This document shows positions 10,045 through 24,120 of a stretch of DNA of 64,000 nt, piece by piece. The DNA comes from Mortierella alpina (lineage: Eukaryota; Mortierellomycota; Mortierellomycetes; Mortierellales; Mortierellaceae): positions 2,604,001 to 2,668,000 of the forward strand of contig JANATF010000005.1 of NCBI GenBank assembly GCA_029449245.1, given 5' to 3'. Below the pieces are notes generated by a model. It ran no database searches. It was not told the DNA's origin and saw only the letters and a list, made by a program, of their open reading frames with translations. The position numbers and the translations under genes were made by a program. Every line of letters begins with the position of its first letter. The first letter of the stretch is position 1.

Positions 10045-12100
10045 TTAGGCAGCATATCCGTCCCCGTTGGGAGGTGCTATGTACTGGGGATTCGATGCTG
10101 TGGTGTTTGAGTGGGTGGGGGTGTAGGCCTGGGTGGAGGGTGTGTGGGGGGTAGAGACATTTGTTGGTGGAATATAGCCTGGCTGGCTATAAGTTTGATC
10201 TGGACTGTGGTTCTGCGGCTGGAAAATAGTGGGCTGCTGCGTGGGAGGTGAGGGAATGATGGTCGGAGGAGTGTAAGTGTAGGGCTCCTGAGGCTGCGGC
10301 TGGAAGATCACCGGGGGGCCTTGCTGATGGACCGGGATGTGGTTCAGCGAGTTTAGAGCGTATTGATCCTGTTGCTGTGGTGGTGGTGGCGGCGGCTGTG
10401 AAGTGTAAAGATTATGCTGCATGTGGTATTCGTGCAGCTTATTTTGAGCCATCGCCTGCTCCTGCTGTTGTAGAGCATAGTTCTGTACCATCAATGGTGC
10501 CGCGGCAGGATTGTACATCTTGCTGGGATCCTCGTATCCATTCTGCGCATGAACTACGGTTGCTGCAGGTCCTGCATGCGTGGTCTTGCGACGGTGACGG
10601 ATGAACAGGAACGCAACAAGGGCAATCACAACCAACCCTCCAACCACACCGCCAATGATGGCACCAATAGGAGCATTAGAGCTATCGCTGCCGCTGCCGC
10701 TGCCGCTGCTAGAGTCAGGAGGTATATATGAAGCAGGCTTCACGAGTCCTGGACCGCTCCAGCTTCCGGATACCGTGTCAAAGCTGTTGAAGGATGGGGC
10801 ACCGCTCACGCTACTTCCATAAATGACAACTCTGGCACCCATGGCGGTTGCTGCAATATTGGGAGAAAAAGTCGGAACATTGCCTGGTACAGCGACGCGC
10901 TGCAACTTGTTTGACTTGCTTGGGCTGATAGAATACATAACAGTCGACCCATCAGCAGCCTACGTTAAATTGCGCAAAGGTGCGAAATAAAAGCAATAGC
11001 CGCGTCAGTGCCACACGGATAGTAATGCGCAAAGACATCCAATGTGACATGCGCCTCTCGAGGATGCCTACCTTATCGAGAATGTATCCGACGCTGTTCA
11101 TTGTGGCAGTGATGGCGTTTGTGGTGAGCGTGATACCACCCATGTCGACAGGCTGAGGGCTCGAGAGCGATAGGAGGTGGTCTGTGAGCAAGAGTGAAGC
11201 AGAGTCGAGGACGGTGTAAATGACACCCCCGCCGCTGTTGTCAAACACAATGTTGTATCCTTGAGCTGGAGTGTTGGATGAGGCCACATAGGTGCCGAGG
11301 CTCAGAAGCGGGTTTGAGACTGGGTAGGTGGAGATGACAAAGCTAAGAAGTCGACGCGCAGTCGAGTTCAGGGACAGACGTAATAAGTACATAGGAAGAA
11401 GGCATTGTCAGGTTGTCTGTCCGGGGCATGGCGAGGCACGGTGCGACATGGGCGCACACTGAAGCTCATCAACAATTAGGTAGTTATACTCCGACCGAAG
11501 GGAAGGGTATCACAAGATAACATAATACGAAAACAACAACAGCCAGAGCAGCGGCAAGCCCTAGAGTCGAAGGGGACAAGGTCAAAGTCAAGAACGACAA
11601 GACACATACTCTCGATTGCTGTCCACGATGGATGTAGCATTCAGGCGAAGTCCAGTCCAGGCCGAGTTAGTTGTGGTGCTAGAAGTGTTGGCAACAGTGG
11701 TGGCCCAGTTGAGGGCCCCAACGGCTCCCGTCCATGAGAACAGCTTTGGCGAGAGGAAGCCGACGCTCTGAAAGTTGGCTGGAAAGTCAATCGTGCGGTT
11801 GGGATAGATGTTGGTAAAGTACGACTTTGGAGAAAACTGCATCACCATCACAGGACTGTTGGCTGCGTCCTGGTTGCCGGCATAGGGGAGACAAGCTTTT
11901 GGGGCAGCGCTGCTCCAGTAATAGGAGCTCGTCTGGTTGGAGAGGAACGTTGCAGTGGGAGAGTCGATGTTGGAGAGATCAACGGTGTAGGCCTCCAGAC
12001 GGCCTTCGCTCGCGGCCTGGACTCCGACGAGATAGACAGAGGTGCCTGAGCGGTCGGGCGCTATGCAGGCGTACGAGTACGAGGGCACGGCGGAGGTCAT
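10045..12100 (-). CDS. single-pass membrane protein with Pro/Gln-rich tail (paralogue A)
   Basis: Function unknown; probably a surface or endomembrane protein. Three exons: 12100-11610, 11342-11072, 10959-10045, with introns in phase 2 and phase 0, giving 558 residues. Residues 1-330 form an ectodomain-like region rich in Ser, Thr, Asn, Gly and beta-type sequence, including YTVDLSNIDSP and a SGSWSGPGLV stretch reminiscent of kelch-like beta-propeller blades. A Ser/Gly spacer is followed by one membrane segment (about 351-374, GGVVGGLVVIALVAFLF) and a basic stop-transfer RHRRK. The tail (375-558) is rich in Gln, Pro and Tyr. No signal peptide is visible at the chosen start, so a further 5' exon or a signal-anchor mode is possible. 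The gene at 41563-44418 has the same layout and the same intron phases, so the two are paralogues. Confidence 0.72.
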
Positions 12101-15521
<3,421 letters not shown>

Positions 15522-15708
15522 CTTCTCCTGAAAACTCCCTTCCCAACGAACACCCTCTCGTGGTATTTTTTGAATGAATCGGTTATTTTCCTCTTCTTTC
15601 TTTCATTCTTTCATTCTTTCATTCTTCATTCTTCCATCTCGTTCTGGCTGCTTTGATTCAAGACTTCTATGTGTACACCCTCTCGTCCTCTCCTCTATCA
15701 TGTTGTTT

Positions 15709-17063
15709 TCACGCCTTGACAGCTTGAGCATAACGTTTGGAATCTGAAGACTCGACCGTGGAGCGCGTCTGCTCCGAGGAGTGTTCGGCCCTCAACGACG
15801 ATGACGATGCCGTTGTCTCTTGAAAGGATCCTAGGATGGATTGCGTCGCCTGTAATACATCCACAGCGTTGTCCCAGTACACAACATTGGCCTTGATCAA
15901 GTCCTTGTTCTCTCGGATCTCCTTCTCCAACAAGAGGCCGCGTCGAGCTAGGACCACATCGGTCCGCTGAAGACGTGTCGATGGACAAACGTCATTGGTT
16001 GAATCGCCCATGTACACGACCTGATCCCATTCGAGAGAATCGATCAACTTTTGGAGCTCTTGGCCTTTGCAGAGGTTGGGTTGGCATGGTAAGGGGCATC
16101 CGTGAGGGGTCTTGTCGAGACCATGGAACCGAGCCACATTCAAACGACCTTGTGAGTCAAATTCTGCAGGGTTGGTGATGACTTTGGTGAACAAATGGTC
16201 AATCTTGTAAGCCTGTAACGGTTGTTTGAAAAATGGCCGCATTGCAGGAAAGAAAGCATGAGAAGGTTAACAAACATAATTCTATAAAAAGCCCTTGATA
16301 TCATGCGGTGGGGAGGGAGGGAAGTGTTTCTATTGCAGCAATAAAAAGAAAAACGGTATATACCTTGAGGACGGTATCAATGTAGACCGTGTTAGCATCG
16401 GACAGGATGTACAGGTCTGCTCCTTCCGACTTCATCAATTCAAGGGCCTGGATCATCTCTGGTGCCTAGAGTAACGGAGGGAGGAGGCAATGCGTATCAA
16501 GTCCATATCAGTAGTTGCAAACGTTTTGATTGCAAGACAGAACTGCCGGTGCCTGCAAAGATAGTCTGCGCAATCAACAATGGAGCCATTATGAAAAAAC
16601 TTACAAAGGGGACCTGGCTCAACGTTCTCTCAATGTCGTCTCTGGAGACACCACGGTCAAATAACTCTCCCAACAGACGTTGTCTAGAGGTTGTTTTTTT
16701 TGGGCACAAGGGTCAATGCGAGCCGGGCCTACATGCCAGGTCTCAACCCTCTCCTCCTAGCTATAACAATGCAGACCCTTACTGAAGATCGGTCCACTGA
16801 ACTTTTCCAACAGCCAGCAGTTGCTCTTGGAAGAGCTCCTCGCTCAGGTGCTCGAAGACAAAGTGATCCGAGTCGGCTTCGATTAGGGTCCTAAGAGTAG
16901 GAAAAGTGCCGTTGCAAACCAAACATAGGACGAAGAAAGATCAGGGAACCCTGTCCTGACCAGGTTGAGCAAGGTAACAAGTGATTTTTTTTAGTACGAA
17001 GTGGCCTATCTACCAGTCAAAATCGAAGACGAAGAGTCGTTTTGAGAGCGTCGTTGAAGGCAT
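15709..17063 (-). CDS. PHOSPHO-family HAD phosphatase
   Basis: HAD-superfamily phosphatase of the PHOSPHO1/PHOSPHO2 type. Known members hydrolyse phosphocholine, phosphoethanolamine or pyridoxal phosphate; the substrate here cannot be told. Five exons: 17063-17014, 16890-16783, 16683-16605, 16465-16364, 16212-15709, giving 280 residues. HAD motif I is FDFDWT (Asp14 as nucleophile, Asp16 as acid/base), split by intron 1 within the Trp codon. Motif II is LYILSDANT, and motif III/IV is YMGDSTNDVCP (Asp183, Asp187). A Cys-rich HGCPLPCQPNLCKG segment before motif III is typical of the family. No signal peptide is seen, so it is probably cytosolic. Confidence 0.88.
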
Positions 17064-17978
17064 GGTGAGTATATGGTATGTGTTACGTATCAGCTACGAG
17101 TGAGTGAGAAATGGTGCAAGATAGGAGGTGTTGCGGAAGGTGAAAGCAAAGAAAGAAAGAAAGAGTGGATACGGAGAAACGATGGTGAGAGAGAGGCAAG
17201 TTTTAAAAACAGCTGGGCACCCTAATACTTATATATACTACTTTGTCATGGTGATTCAAAGTACCCCCTTCGTCATGCAATCCCACTAGTGCTGGTATCT
17301 CTTCTGTATTTGCTCCGGGCCACGGACCAACCTTGTACAGCAGACGGTATCGAGGGATAAAGAAAGACAGAGGAGTCACCATTGAATCGCAAACAATTTT
17401 GCCGAAATACCTCACCCAGAAAAGTCCAAGTTGACCCAACCAAAGAAAATCAGCGCAGGGCACAGCAGGCCCACGTAGGCGAGCCTTTGGCGGCGGATAA
17501 CGCGAGCACCGGATTCAAACCAAGAGGTAGTGCATCATCGTTCAAAAGAGACATGGGAGGGAGTGTCTGAGGGCCTGCGACTGTCCAAAAAAAACCCACC
17601 AATGTCACGGCTGCCTTAGGCCACCTTCCTTCGACACTCTCGACGCTGAGCTGGGCAAAGCACTACACGTGGCAAAGTGATCGAATCACTGGCCGCCCCC
17701 ACTCTGCACGTTCCTCACGACCTCTCGATCATTGGGATGCAGCAAATAGTAGACATTGAGACGACAGCCGCAAGTGCGACACTGGAATGAACGGCAAAGC
17801 AGCCTTTTTTTGTTAGCAACATGATGTAACAACAGCTGCCTTTTTTTTTTTTTTAATGAAAGTCTGGAGGAGTTGAGATCAAGGGTAAGAAGAGAGAAAT
17901 ACAGTATTGCTGAGGGAACAAAATTGAGGTTGAACGAAATGGGACGTATTATGTGTGCGAGGCGTAGGGCGAGCCGAC
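17064..17978. other. intergenic region without recognised gene
   Basis: This 915-base stretch separates the phosphatase start from the antizyme 3' end. TATATATA occurs near 17231 and T-rich runs occur near 17805-17855, which may belong to the antizyme 3' end on the other strand. No coding region is convincing. Confidence 0.5.
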
Positions 17979-19075
17979 TTAGATATCCATTCCCAAGACC
18001 AAGTACTTGGGATCCGCGTCAGGCAAGACGCTTGGGTGCACCATCTCGAAACCAGCATACATCAACGTGCGCACCAGGTTGGCTATTATCAACAGGAAGA
18101 CGAGGCAACATCATTAGTTGGGACGAATCAAGACGCAATCCTGGGCTGAAGCGTAAAAGTTTTGGTACATACCGAGATTGGGGTTGCTCTTCTCCAGGCA
18201 GAGGTAGAGCGCCTGGCATCCCAGCTGCTCTTCAGCTAGGTCGAGCGCAGCGACAACGCTCTATAGATGATTGAAAAAAACAATTGGTAGATTCTGTCAG
18301 TTGTAGGGTTCGATTGCAATACATCCAGCCCAGTACTGTACGGTACAACAAGATGCATTCACTGTCAAACAAAGGTCTAAGAAAACCGTTACTCACCTCT
18401 CGAATGTCCGTACTATCCCATCCGTTACCCTTCAAGAACAGAGCACCCTCGGATACAAATCCGAACCAGGTGTTCATGTTCTGGTCGTTCGAGGTAATCA
18501 TCAGCGTTGCATCAATCTTCACGTCCTTCAACTCTTTCTCCTGCTTGTCCAGACGATTCATCATCGTCTTTGTGGGGTGGACGGCATCGTCGTTGGTCAA
18601 AGCACGGGACTTCTTCATCTCTGTCACAAACGAAGAGGTCTCGACTTCCGAGACGCCGGCCTGGCGACGCAGCTCACAGGCCCTGCTGCCACTAAGGCCT
18701 GTGAGCTTTATCGCGCAATCATTAATAGCGATGTCAGGGCCGCCACTGTCCTCTGCCTTCCACTATTTTAGGGGTTCATAGACAAGGAATCGAGTCAGGA
18801 TGGTGGACCAAGAGAGGAGCCAGAAATAGAATATTCCATGTAGCTAACCAAATACAAAAAAAAACAAAAACTGCGGATGGATCCCGACACTTACAAGTTG
18901 AATACACATAGCAATTGGTACCCTTGCTAGCCTCGTCGGCAATGCAGACGGCCAAGACGTTGGACTCTTGAACGCGGGAGATGGGGCTCAAGGCAAAGTT
19001 GTCGAGGGGGACGTTCATGGCCAAGATACTACTACTATTATTACTACTATTACTAAACTGTTTGAGGCCCGCCAT
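17979..19075 (-). CDS. OAZ1: ornithine decarboxylase antizyme, made by programmed +1 frameshift
   Basis: Antizyme binds ornithine decarboxylase, sends it to the proteasome and blocks polyamine uptake. Exons on the minus strand: 19075-18895, 18762-18397, 18260-18173, 18082-17979. ORF1 runs from the Met at 19075 and stops at TGA 18736-18734 in exon 2 after the codons CAG TGG CGG CCC. The main ORF lies in the +1 frame, and slipping over the T at 18736 joins them (Arg-Pro to Asp-Ile) into 245 residues: 69 before and 176 after the shift. The C-terminal half has the family signature: SVVAALDLAEEQLGCQALYL, then LVRTLMYAGFEMVHP. Frames and splice phases on both sides are intact, so this is not a pseudogene. 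In this family high polyamine levels raise frameshifting. The N-terminal 25 residues are Ser/Asn-rich. Identification rests on the C-terminal motifs plus the frameshift layout. Confidence 0.9.
18734..18745 (-). other. programmed +1 ribosomal frameshift site (TGG CGG CCC TGA)
   Basis: The zero-frame stop TGA follows CCC, 27 bases into exon 2. Most known antizymes shift at TCC-TGA; here the P-site codon would be CCC (Pro), with GAC read next. The preceding TGG recalls the TGG-TGC-TCC-TGA context of animal antizymes. Confidence 0.85.
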
Positions 19076-19637
19076 TTGGGTTTGCTGTCTTCTCTGAGAG
19101 GTGGGGAAAGATTGGGAGCTGAGGGGTCTGTAGGGAGGTTGAAAGGGATTAGATCGAAAAAGATCGAGAGCTGAGCTTTGGGGGGGAAAAAGTGGGAGTG
19201 TGTAAGATGAAGAGCGAAAAACAGCGGAAAAAAAAGAGTTTTAAAAGAAACGCAGCCCGGGGTCGGTCGGTCACATGTCACCTGGCGCATAAAGCACAGA
19301 GTCTGCACAACAGACTGCTGGATCAGACGTCTACACCAAACCACCATGCTATGGTCTAACAAGATCCTATCCGGATTTCTACGAGAGGCATCTAAAGGAA
19401 GGACTTGAGCGGCCACAAAAAAGTAGAAAAAACGGCAGAACCGGGGGGAGGGTTTGACCACGGCCAAGATTCGCTCTATATATGCACACACGTGCATTCC
19501 TATATTTGCATACGTAACTTTATTCTATAAGTGCACGAAAATTCTCTATTTGCACGACGAAATTGTTCAATGATCCATCAAGCATCTTCTCGGACAATTT
19601 TCATCTCGAGAATAGCCAATAGGGTTTCTCGACTCCT
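19076..19637. other. intergenic region between antizyme start and tRNA-Glu
   Basis: It holds the antizyme promoter (reading left) and the upstream flank of the tRNA gene. The part at about 19475-19560 is a diverged copy of the 132-base repeat found at 45602 and 46730; it is listed separately. Confidence 0.5.
19475..19560 (+). repeat. diverged copy of the tRNA-Glu upstream repeat
   Basis: The series TATATGCA, TTCCTATATTTGCAT, ACGTAA, AAGTGCACGAAAATT and CTCTA follows the same order as in the 132-base repeats near the second tRNA-Glu, with substitutions and small gaps. It ends about 80 bases before the tRNA. Confidence 0.55.
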
Positions 19638-19709
19638 TCCTAGTTGGTCCAGTGGTCAGGATTTGTCGCTCTCACCGACAAGGCCCGGGTTCGATCCCCG
19701 GACTGGGAA
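19638..19709 (+). tRNA. tRNA-Glu (CTC)
   Basis: A 72-base cloverleaf without intron. The acceptor arm TCCTAGT pairs with ACTGGGA with one T-G wobble. The anticodon stem TGTCG/CGACA closes the loop CTCTCAC with anticodon CTC. The T arm is CCGGG-TTCGATC-CCCGG. A T run follows 4 bases downstream as a Pol III terminator. CCA is not encoded. An identical copy lies at 46874. Confidence 0.95.
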
Positions 19710-20209
19710 CATTTTTGCCATTTCTTGGTATCTTTTTGCATCTTGTTCGTTCTCGTTCTTTACCGGGGAAAGGTGCCGAGTTTTACTCTTCGATGGTCAC
19801 CCATGTGGGCAAAGTATCGTTTTGCATAGTCAGATCGTGAAAGTTCCCTGGCAGCATTAATATAAGCATGCAGATAGGTAGCGTCGAAGGTGACTCACTA
19901 GCCAGTACTTTTGATGAATTTTCTCATACATATATGTCAATGGCTGTCAGAGGAATCGCTTTGCTGGATCCTGTTGTTGCGAGATCCCTGGATCTGAAGG
20001 TAGTGTCATTCTGATCCTTCTCACTTCAAGTCAGATCAGCAAAGAGGCGGCAAGTGATAGATAGCATGGATGGCAAGGCAGATATCAAACGAGTCGTGTG
20101 TGTGCCCGTTTCCCAAAAATTTGATATCCAGCCCGCTGTACACTTTTGAGAAGGGGGGTTCTTTTTCCTCCCCTCTTTCCCTCGCATCCACTCACCTACA
20201 AACAAAGAC
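19710..20209. other. intergenic region between tRNA-Glu and THYN1
   Basis: This 500-base stretch holds the tRNA terminator and the THYN1 promoter. I see no further gene. Confidence 0.45.
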
Positions 20210-21242
20210 ATGGAGACACGATCAAAGAGACGTGCACCGCAGGAATCATCCGCTGCTACGACCAAGAAAGTAATCTAGTAAACGGGGACTTGTCGTCCAA
20301 TGCGTCCGTGTCTCAATCGCGTCATGTGCACTCTTCTGAGAAGCCGCGCCGCTTCTAATGATCCTCTCAACGTTCAGGGTCCTGTCCAAGTCGCGTCCAA
20401 AGTAGGAGCCAAGCGTGCCAAAGTTTCAGCCGCCGCAGACAAGAAGAAAGTTTCACCCGCCAGCCAACCAAAGACCACCAAGGATCTTGTCAAGGACACG
20501 GCAGCGGCGGCCTCTGCAACAGAAAAGCTCAACGAGGACGGCAGCAGGACGAGTGTCTGGTTGATGAAATCTGAACCGGATACGTTCAGCATCGACGATT
20601 TGATCAAGGCAAAGGACTCCACTTCGCACTGGGATGGTGTTGTAAGCTACGCATTGGCCATAACGAATAACGTAATGTCGAATGTCTTTGATGGGGGAGG
20701 AGCAAATCACTCACATGTAACGTCTTTCTATATTTTTTTTGTTGTACGGCGCTGTCTGGTGAATAGAGGAACCACGAAGCCAAAAATCTGATGAAGCACA
20801 GTATGAAAGTGGGCGACCAAGTATTGTTTTACCACTCCAACACCAAGGTGCCAGGCATTGTTGGTAAGCAACACTCAAAAGGATATCTAAATGGCAGCAA
20901 GCACCTAGACGTACATGATATGTTTTTTTTAACCCTTGATACGCAGCGCTTGCCAAAATCGTACGAGAATCGTATCCAGACCATACTGCTTTCGATCCCA
21001 AGAGCCCCTACTATGACGAAAAGTCCGTGAAGGACGACCCTCGATGGTTCATGGTCGATGTCCAGTACGCACGCAAGCTCAAGAGGATATTGTCATTGAA
21101 GGAATTGCAGCAGTACAAGGACAAGGAGCTTTGTCACATGAAGTTGCTGAACCGAGGTCGCCTCTCTGTCCAACCTGTGTCCAATGCCGAGATGAAGTTT
21201 CTGATGGATCTGGAAGAGAAGGAGATTGAGGACAGTTCATAG
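20210..21242 (+). CDS. THYN1: EVE-domain protein, thymocyte nuclear protein 1 family
   Basis: EVE-domain (PUA-like) protein. The fold recognises modified bases in nucleic acid, and the animal homologue THYN1 is nuclear. Four exons: 20210-20269, 20378-20641, 20767-20863, 20947-21242, total 238 residues, all phases consistent. The N-terminal 80 residues are basic and Ala/Lys-rich ([23 protein letters not shown]), probably a nuclear signal. The EVE domain covers about residues 83-235: [17 protein letters not shown], then [28 protein letters not shown], and the C-terminal [19 protein letters not shown]. Intron 1 has a slightly weak donor (GTAATC). The gene converges with the TrhO-like gene, with only 78 bases between the two stops. 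Confidence 0.92.
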
Positions 21243-21320
21243 GCAACAATTAAACACTCGGGACTTTTATTACTACAGTGGTGGTCATGCTAAGTTGGTT
21301 CATTTCGCTCATGGATCCTC

Positions 21321-22881
21321 TTATGCAGCTTCTGGCAACTTGGATGTAATGAGTTGTCCTGGGCGGACTTGTGCGTGGTAATCGTACGGCTTGAAAAGTG
21401 CAGGACCCGTTCCTGTTTCGACCGTATGGTGACAGTCTGGCCCACAGGTGTTGGCCCACTTTTGTCGGCAGCTCGGGCACTGGATAAAGAGCAAGTGGCA
21501 GCGTGCATTGGCACAATTGGTGAGGTCGTCATGGGGCGTATGGCATTGGTGACATGAGCTGATAACATCGTTTGTGATGCGCTCGCCTCGTCTGCCGTCA
21601 AACGTAAAGTTCTTGCCCATAAAGTGCGACTTTTTATCCGGGTTTGACTTGATATAGCGACCATAACTGGTTATGCCTCCTTTGAGCTGCAACAAAAAAG
21701 AAAGACGAAAGCGCGTTGGTGTGTGTACTGTACATGCAGGCACAAGGCAGCAAAAAAAAGGTAAAGCTGCACCTGATGCTTACCATTTTGACATCCTTGA
21801 ATCCTTTTTGCTTCAAGTAGCGCCCGGAAACACTGCAACGGATGCCTCCCGTGCACACCATGAGCACTTCCTTGCTTTTGTCGCGGTTCTCCAGAAGGTT
21901 CTCCATCAGATCCATATTTTCCTTGAATGTGGTGCAGTCCATCTTGACGGCTGTTTTAAAGGTGCCCACCTCACTATAAAGATGACAAGAAATTGTGAGC
22001 AAGCCGGAACGATAGTAGTCAGACGAGGCGGGAACAGAGGCGTTTGGGGGGCAATCAGACAAGGAGGCATGAGCATACTTTTCAAAGTGGTTCCTCATAT
22101 CTATAAGAAGCGCCTTATCTCCGACCTCATCCAGTCTCGCATGGAACTCTTCTGGCTCCAGATACTGGGGTGACTCTGATCCATGGATATTCCACTGCCC
22201 GAGTCGACCATCCGCCACCAGCTGCCTCTTGACTGCAACCTTTAGTTTACTGAAAACCCTCTCACCAGGCTGATCGCACGACACATTCCAGATGGCTCCA
22301 TCAGGCCCCTTCCCAAACGGATCAAGCACCAACTGCTGCAGAGAGGAACGGAGACTCTCCGTATGCTTTACGGGTGCGCACAGATGGAGGTTGATCCCGT
22401 CCTTTGCGAGATAGATGCGTCCTGTGATATCGTATTGGACCAGCTGGAGGAAGAGCTGCTCGCGCAGGTCCTCGAGTTGGCTCTCGGGTATGGGTGTGAT
22501 GGTGTAGAGCGTCAACGTCTGGAACTTTTGATCTGCAGACGGCTTTCCTGGCGGTCTGTACAGAATCGGGCGTCTGGTAGAATGCTGGACGTTGCGGTTC
22601 TGATTGGTTGCCAGGTTGTGATTCTGTCGATGGAAGCTGTCAAGTGATTTCTTTGCGAAGACCCATAGAGTCCTTGAGACGGGATGGGGGCTCAACCAAG
22701 CTGTTGAGGAATGAAGTCTTGCTCCTGGAATCTGGTATGTTGGGGGCTGGATCCCGAACGGCCGTTGGATCGCTCCGGTCGAATGGGTAGTAGGTGGGGA
22801 GGAATGTAACTGTCTGTTGAAAAGCAGCAGGCGCACTGTCGATCGGAGGTCTAGTCGGGAAAAGTGCTTGCAAGTTGCCAT
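21321..22881 (-). CDS. TrhO/TSTD2-type rhodanese protein, putative tRNA uridine hydroxylase, probably mitochondrial
   Basis: Homologue of bacterial TrhO (YceA), which hydroxylates uridine-34 of some tRNAs, and of animal TSTD2. Exons: 22881-22079, 21973-21784, 21686-21321, total 452 residues. The first 110 residues are rich in Arg, Ser and His with few acidic residues (LDLRSTVRLLLFNRQLHSS), a likely mitochondrial presequence. Then come the ferredoxin-like TrhO N-terminal domain (RIYLAKDGINLHLCAP), the rhodanese domain (LLIDMRNHFENEVGTF; active loop CTGGIRC with Cys308), and a C-terminal zinc-binding Cys cluster (CHQCHTPH, CANARCHLLFIQCPSC, CGPDC). The start is the first ATG in frame; the frame is open a little further upstream without Met. 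Confidence 0.88.
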
Positions 22882-23405
22882 GCTGAGCTATGCCGAGAAT
22901 GGGTAAGGTTGGTGGTTTTTGGTTAAGATGTGAACGGGACGAGAGGGGTGTGAAATGACATTTGATCTCTGGTTCTGAATGTGGTCTCCGGAGTGTGCGT
23001 CGACCTCTCTTGCGGTGTGCCTGTTTCCGCCCTTGCTGAGTAAGGTTACAGGCACCCACAGTCTGGCCAATAAGGCATCCAAACCATAATGTCCTCGTGT
23101 GAAGTCTGGCTCAAGGCGTCGTCCTGGATATTTTGTCTGATCCGTAGAAAGACTGAGGCGCTATGGGGGTCCTGCCCTCCGCTTCTATCGTCGACTTCTT
23201 CTTGACAGTTGATTCTCTCGGTTCGAAGCTTGGTGTTGGTGGTGGTTGGCCTTACAGCAGCTTGGTCACCTGAGCGTCTTTTTGGTGGCGTTCGCCGCAG
23301 TTTTTTTTTTCTTTCATACTCTGCGCCGCATTTTTTGGCCCATCTTTCCTCCCTTCACTCACCTTGCAACCATCCCACCTCGCAAACAGCACACAGTATC
23401 ACATC
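22882..23405. other. divergent promoter region of TrhO-like gene and RPS27
   Basis: This 524-base stretch separates two gene starts. A T run and pyrimidine-rich stretch (about 23299-23330) lies some 80 bases before RPS27. No gene is seen. Confidence 0.5.
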
Positions 23406-23781
23406 ATGACCCTCGCCCAAGACATTCTCAACCCCTCCAATGCAAAGGAATCCCAGACCCACAAGTTGAAGCGGGTTGTTCAAAGCCCCGACTCTTTTTA
23501 CATGGACGTCAAGTGCAACGGTTGTCAGACCATCAGCCCGTTGTTCTCTCATGCCGATACGGTCGTCAACTGTCCCAAGTGTAACATGGTTCTCGCTCAG
23601 CCCACTGGAGGGCTTGCCAAGCTTTCCGAAGGTAAGATACTCAGAGAGACATATCACCGACTAAAAAACTGGGGTTACGATATTCTGGCTGTCCTCCATG
23701 TCCTATGTTAGTGTCCTATGTCCTAACAGAATACGATCCCTTATCCACATAGGTGTTTCCTTCAGAAAGAAGACCCAGTAA
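23406..23781 (+). CDS. RPS27: 40S ribosomal protein eS27 (RPS27)
   Basis: Small-subunit ribosomal protein with a zinc ribbon. Two exons, 23406-23631 and 23753-23781, give 84 residues, the usual length. The sequence follows the family throughout: [45 protein letters not shown], and a last exon coding VSFRKKTQ. The four zinc-binding cysteines are in CNGC and CPKC. The upstream in-frame Met at 23364 would add 14 residues not found in the family, so I start at 23406. Confidence 0.97.
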
Positions 23782-24120
23782 TTGAAGCAAGACGAACCGT
23801 TTTTCAGAATGACAAGTGTTCCCAAGATTGAGAGAACAAGTGAGCAAGCAAGTGAGCTAGGGTTGCTAATCCACATTGCATCGACTTCTTCTGAAATCAC
23901 ACCACACCAAATCACTATTGTACTCTTCATCGCCACTCTTACACAGTGCGCCATCCTACTGTCCTGCTTCAACACTGTGCCCGTGGTTGTCCATGATGAT
24001 AAGCGAGGTAGTTGAGGAATTGGGCATAAAGTTGTTTATCAACGTGTAACGTGTAAATGATGTCAGGGATATCCAAGAGAAAGAATTTCATAGGTTGGCA
24101 ATAATAGAGCCACCGAGATC
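23782..24120. other. intergenic region, convergent gene ends
   Basis: RPS27 and the TLC-domain gene end here facing each other. I see nothing else in these 339 bases. Confidence 0.45.

Noticed and set aside
17505-17540. tRNA T-arm-like sequence on the minus strand
   Set aside because: GGTTTGAATCC is present, but no matching acceptor 5' strand or A box lies at the right distance.
18734-18736. Stop codon in the antizyme gene read as a pseudogene or sequencing error
   Set aside because: Antizymes need a +1 frameshift at exactly this kind of site, and both frames and splice sites are otherwise intact.
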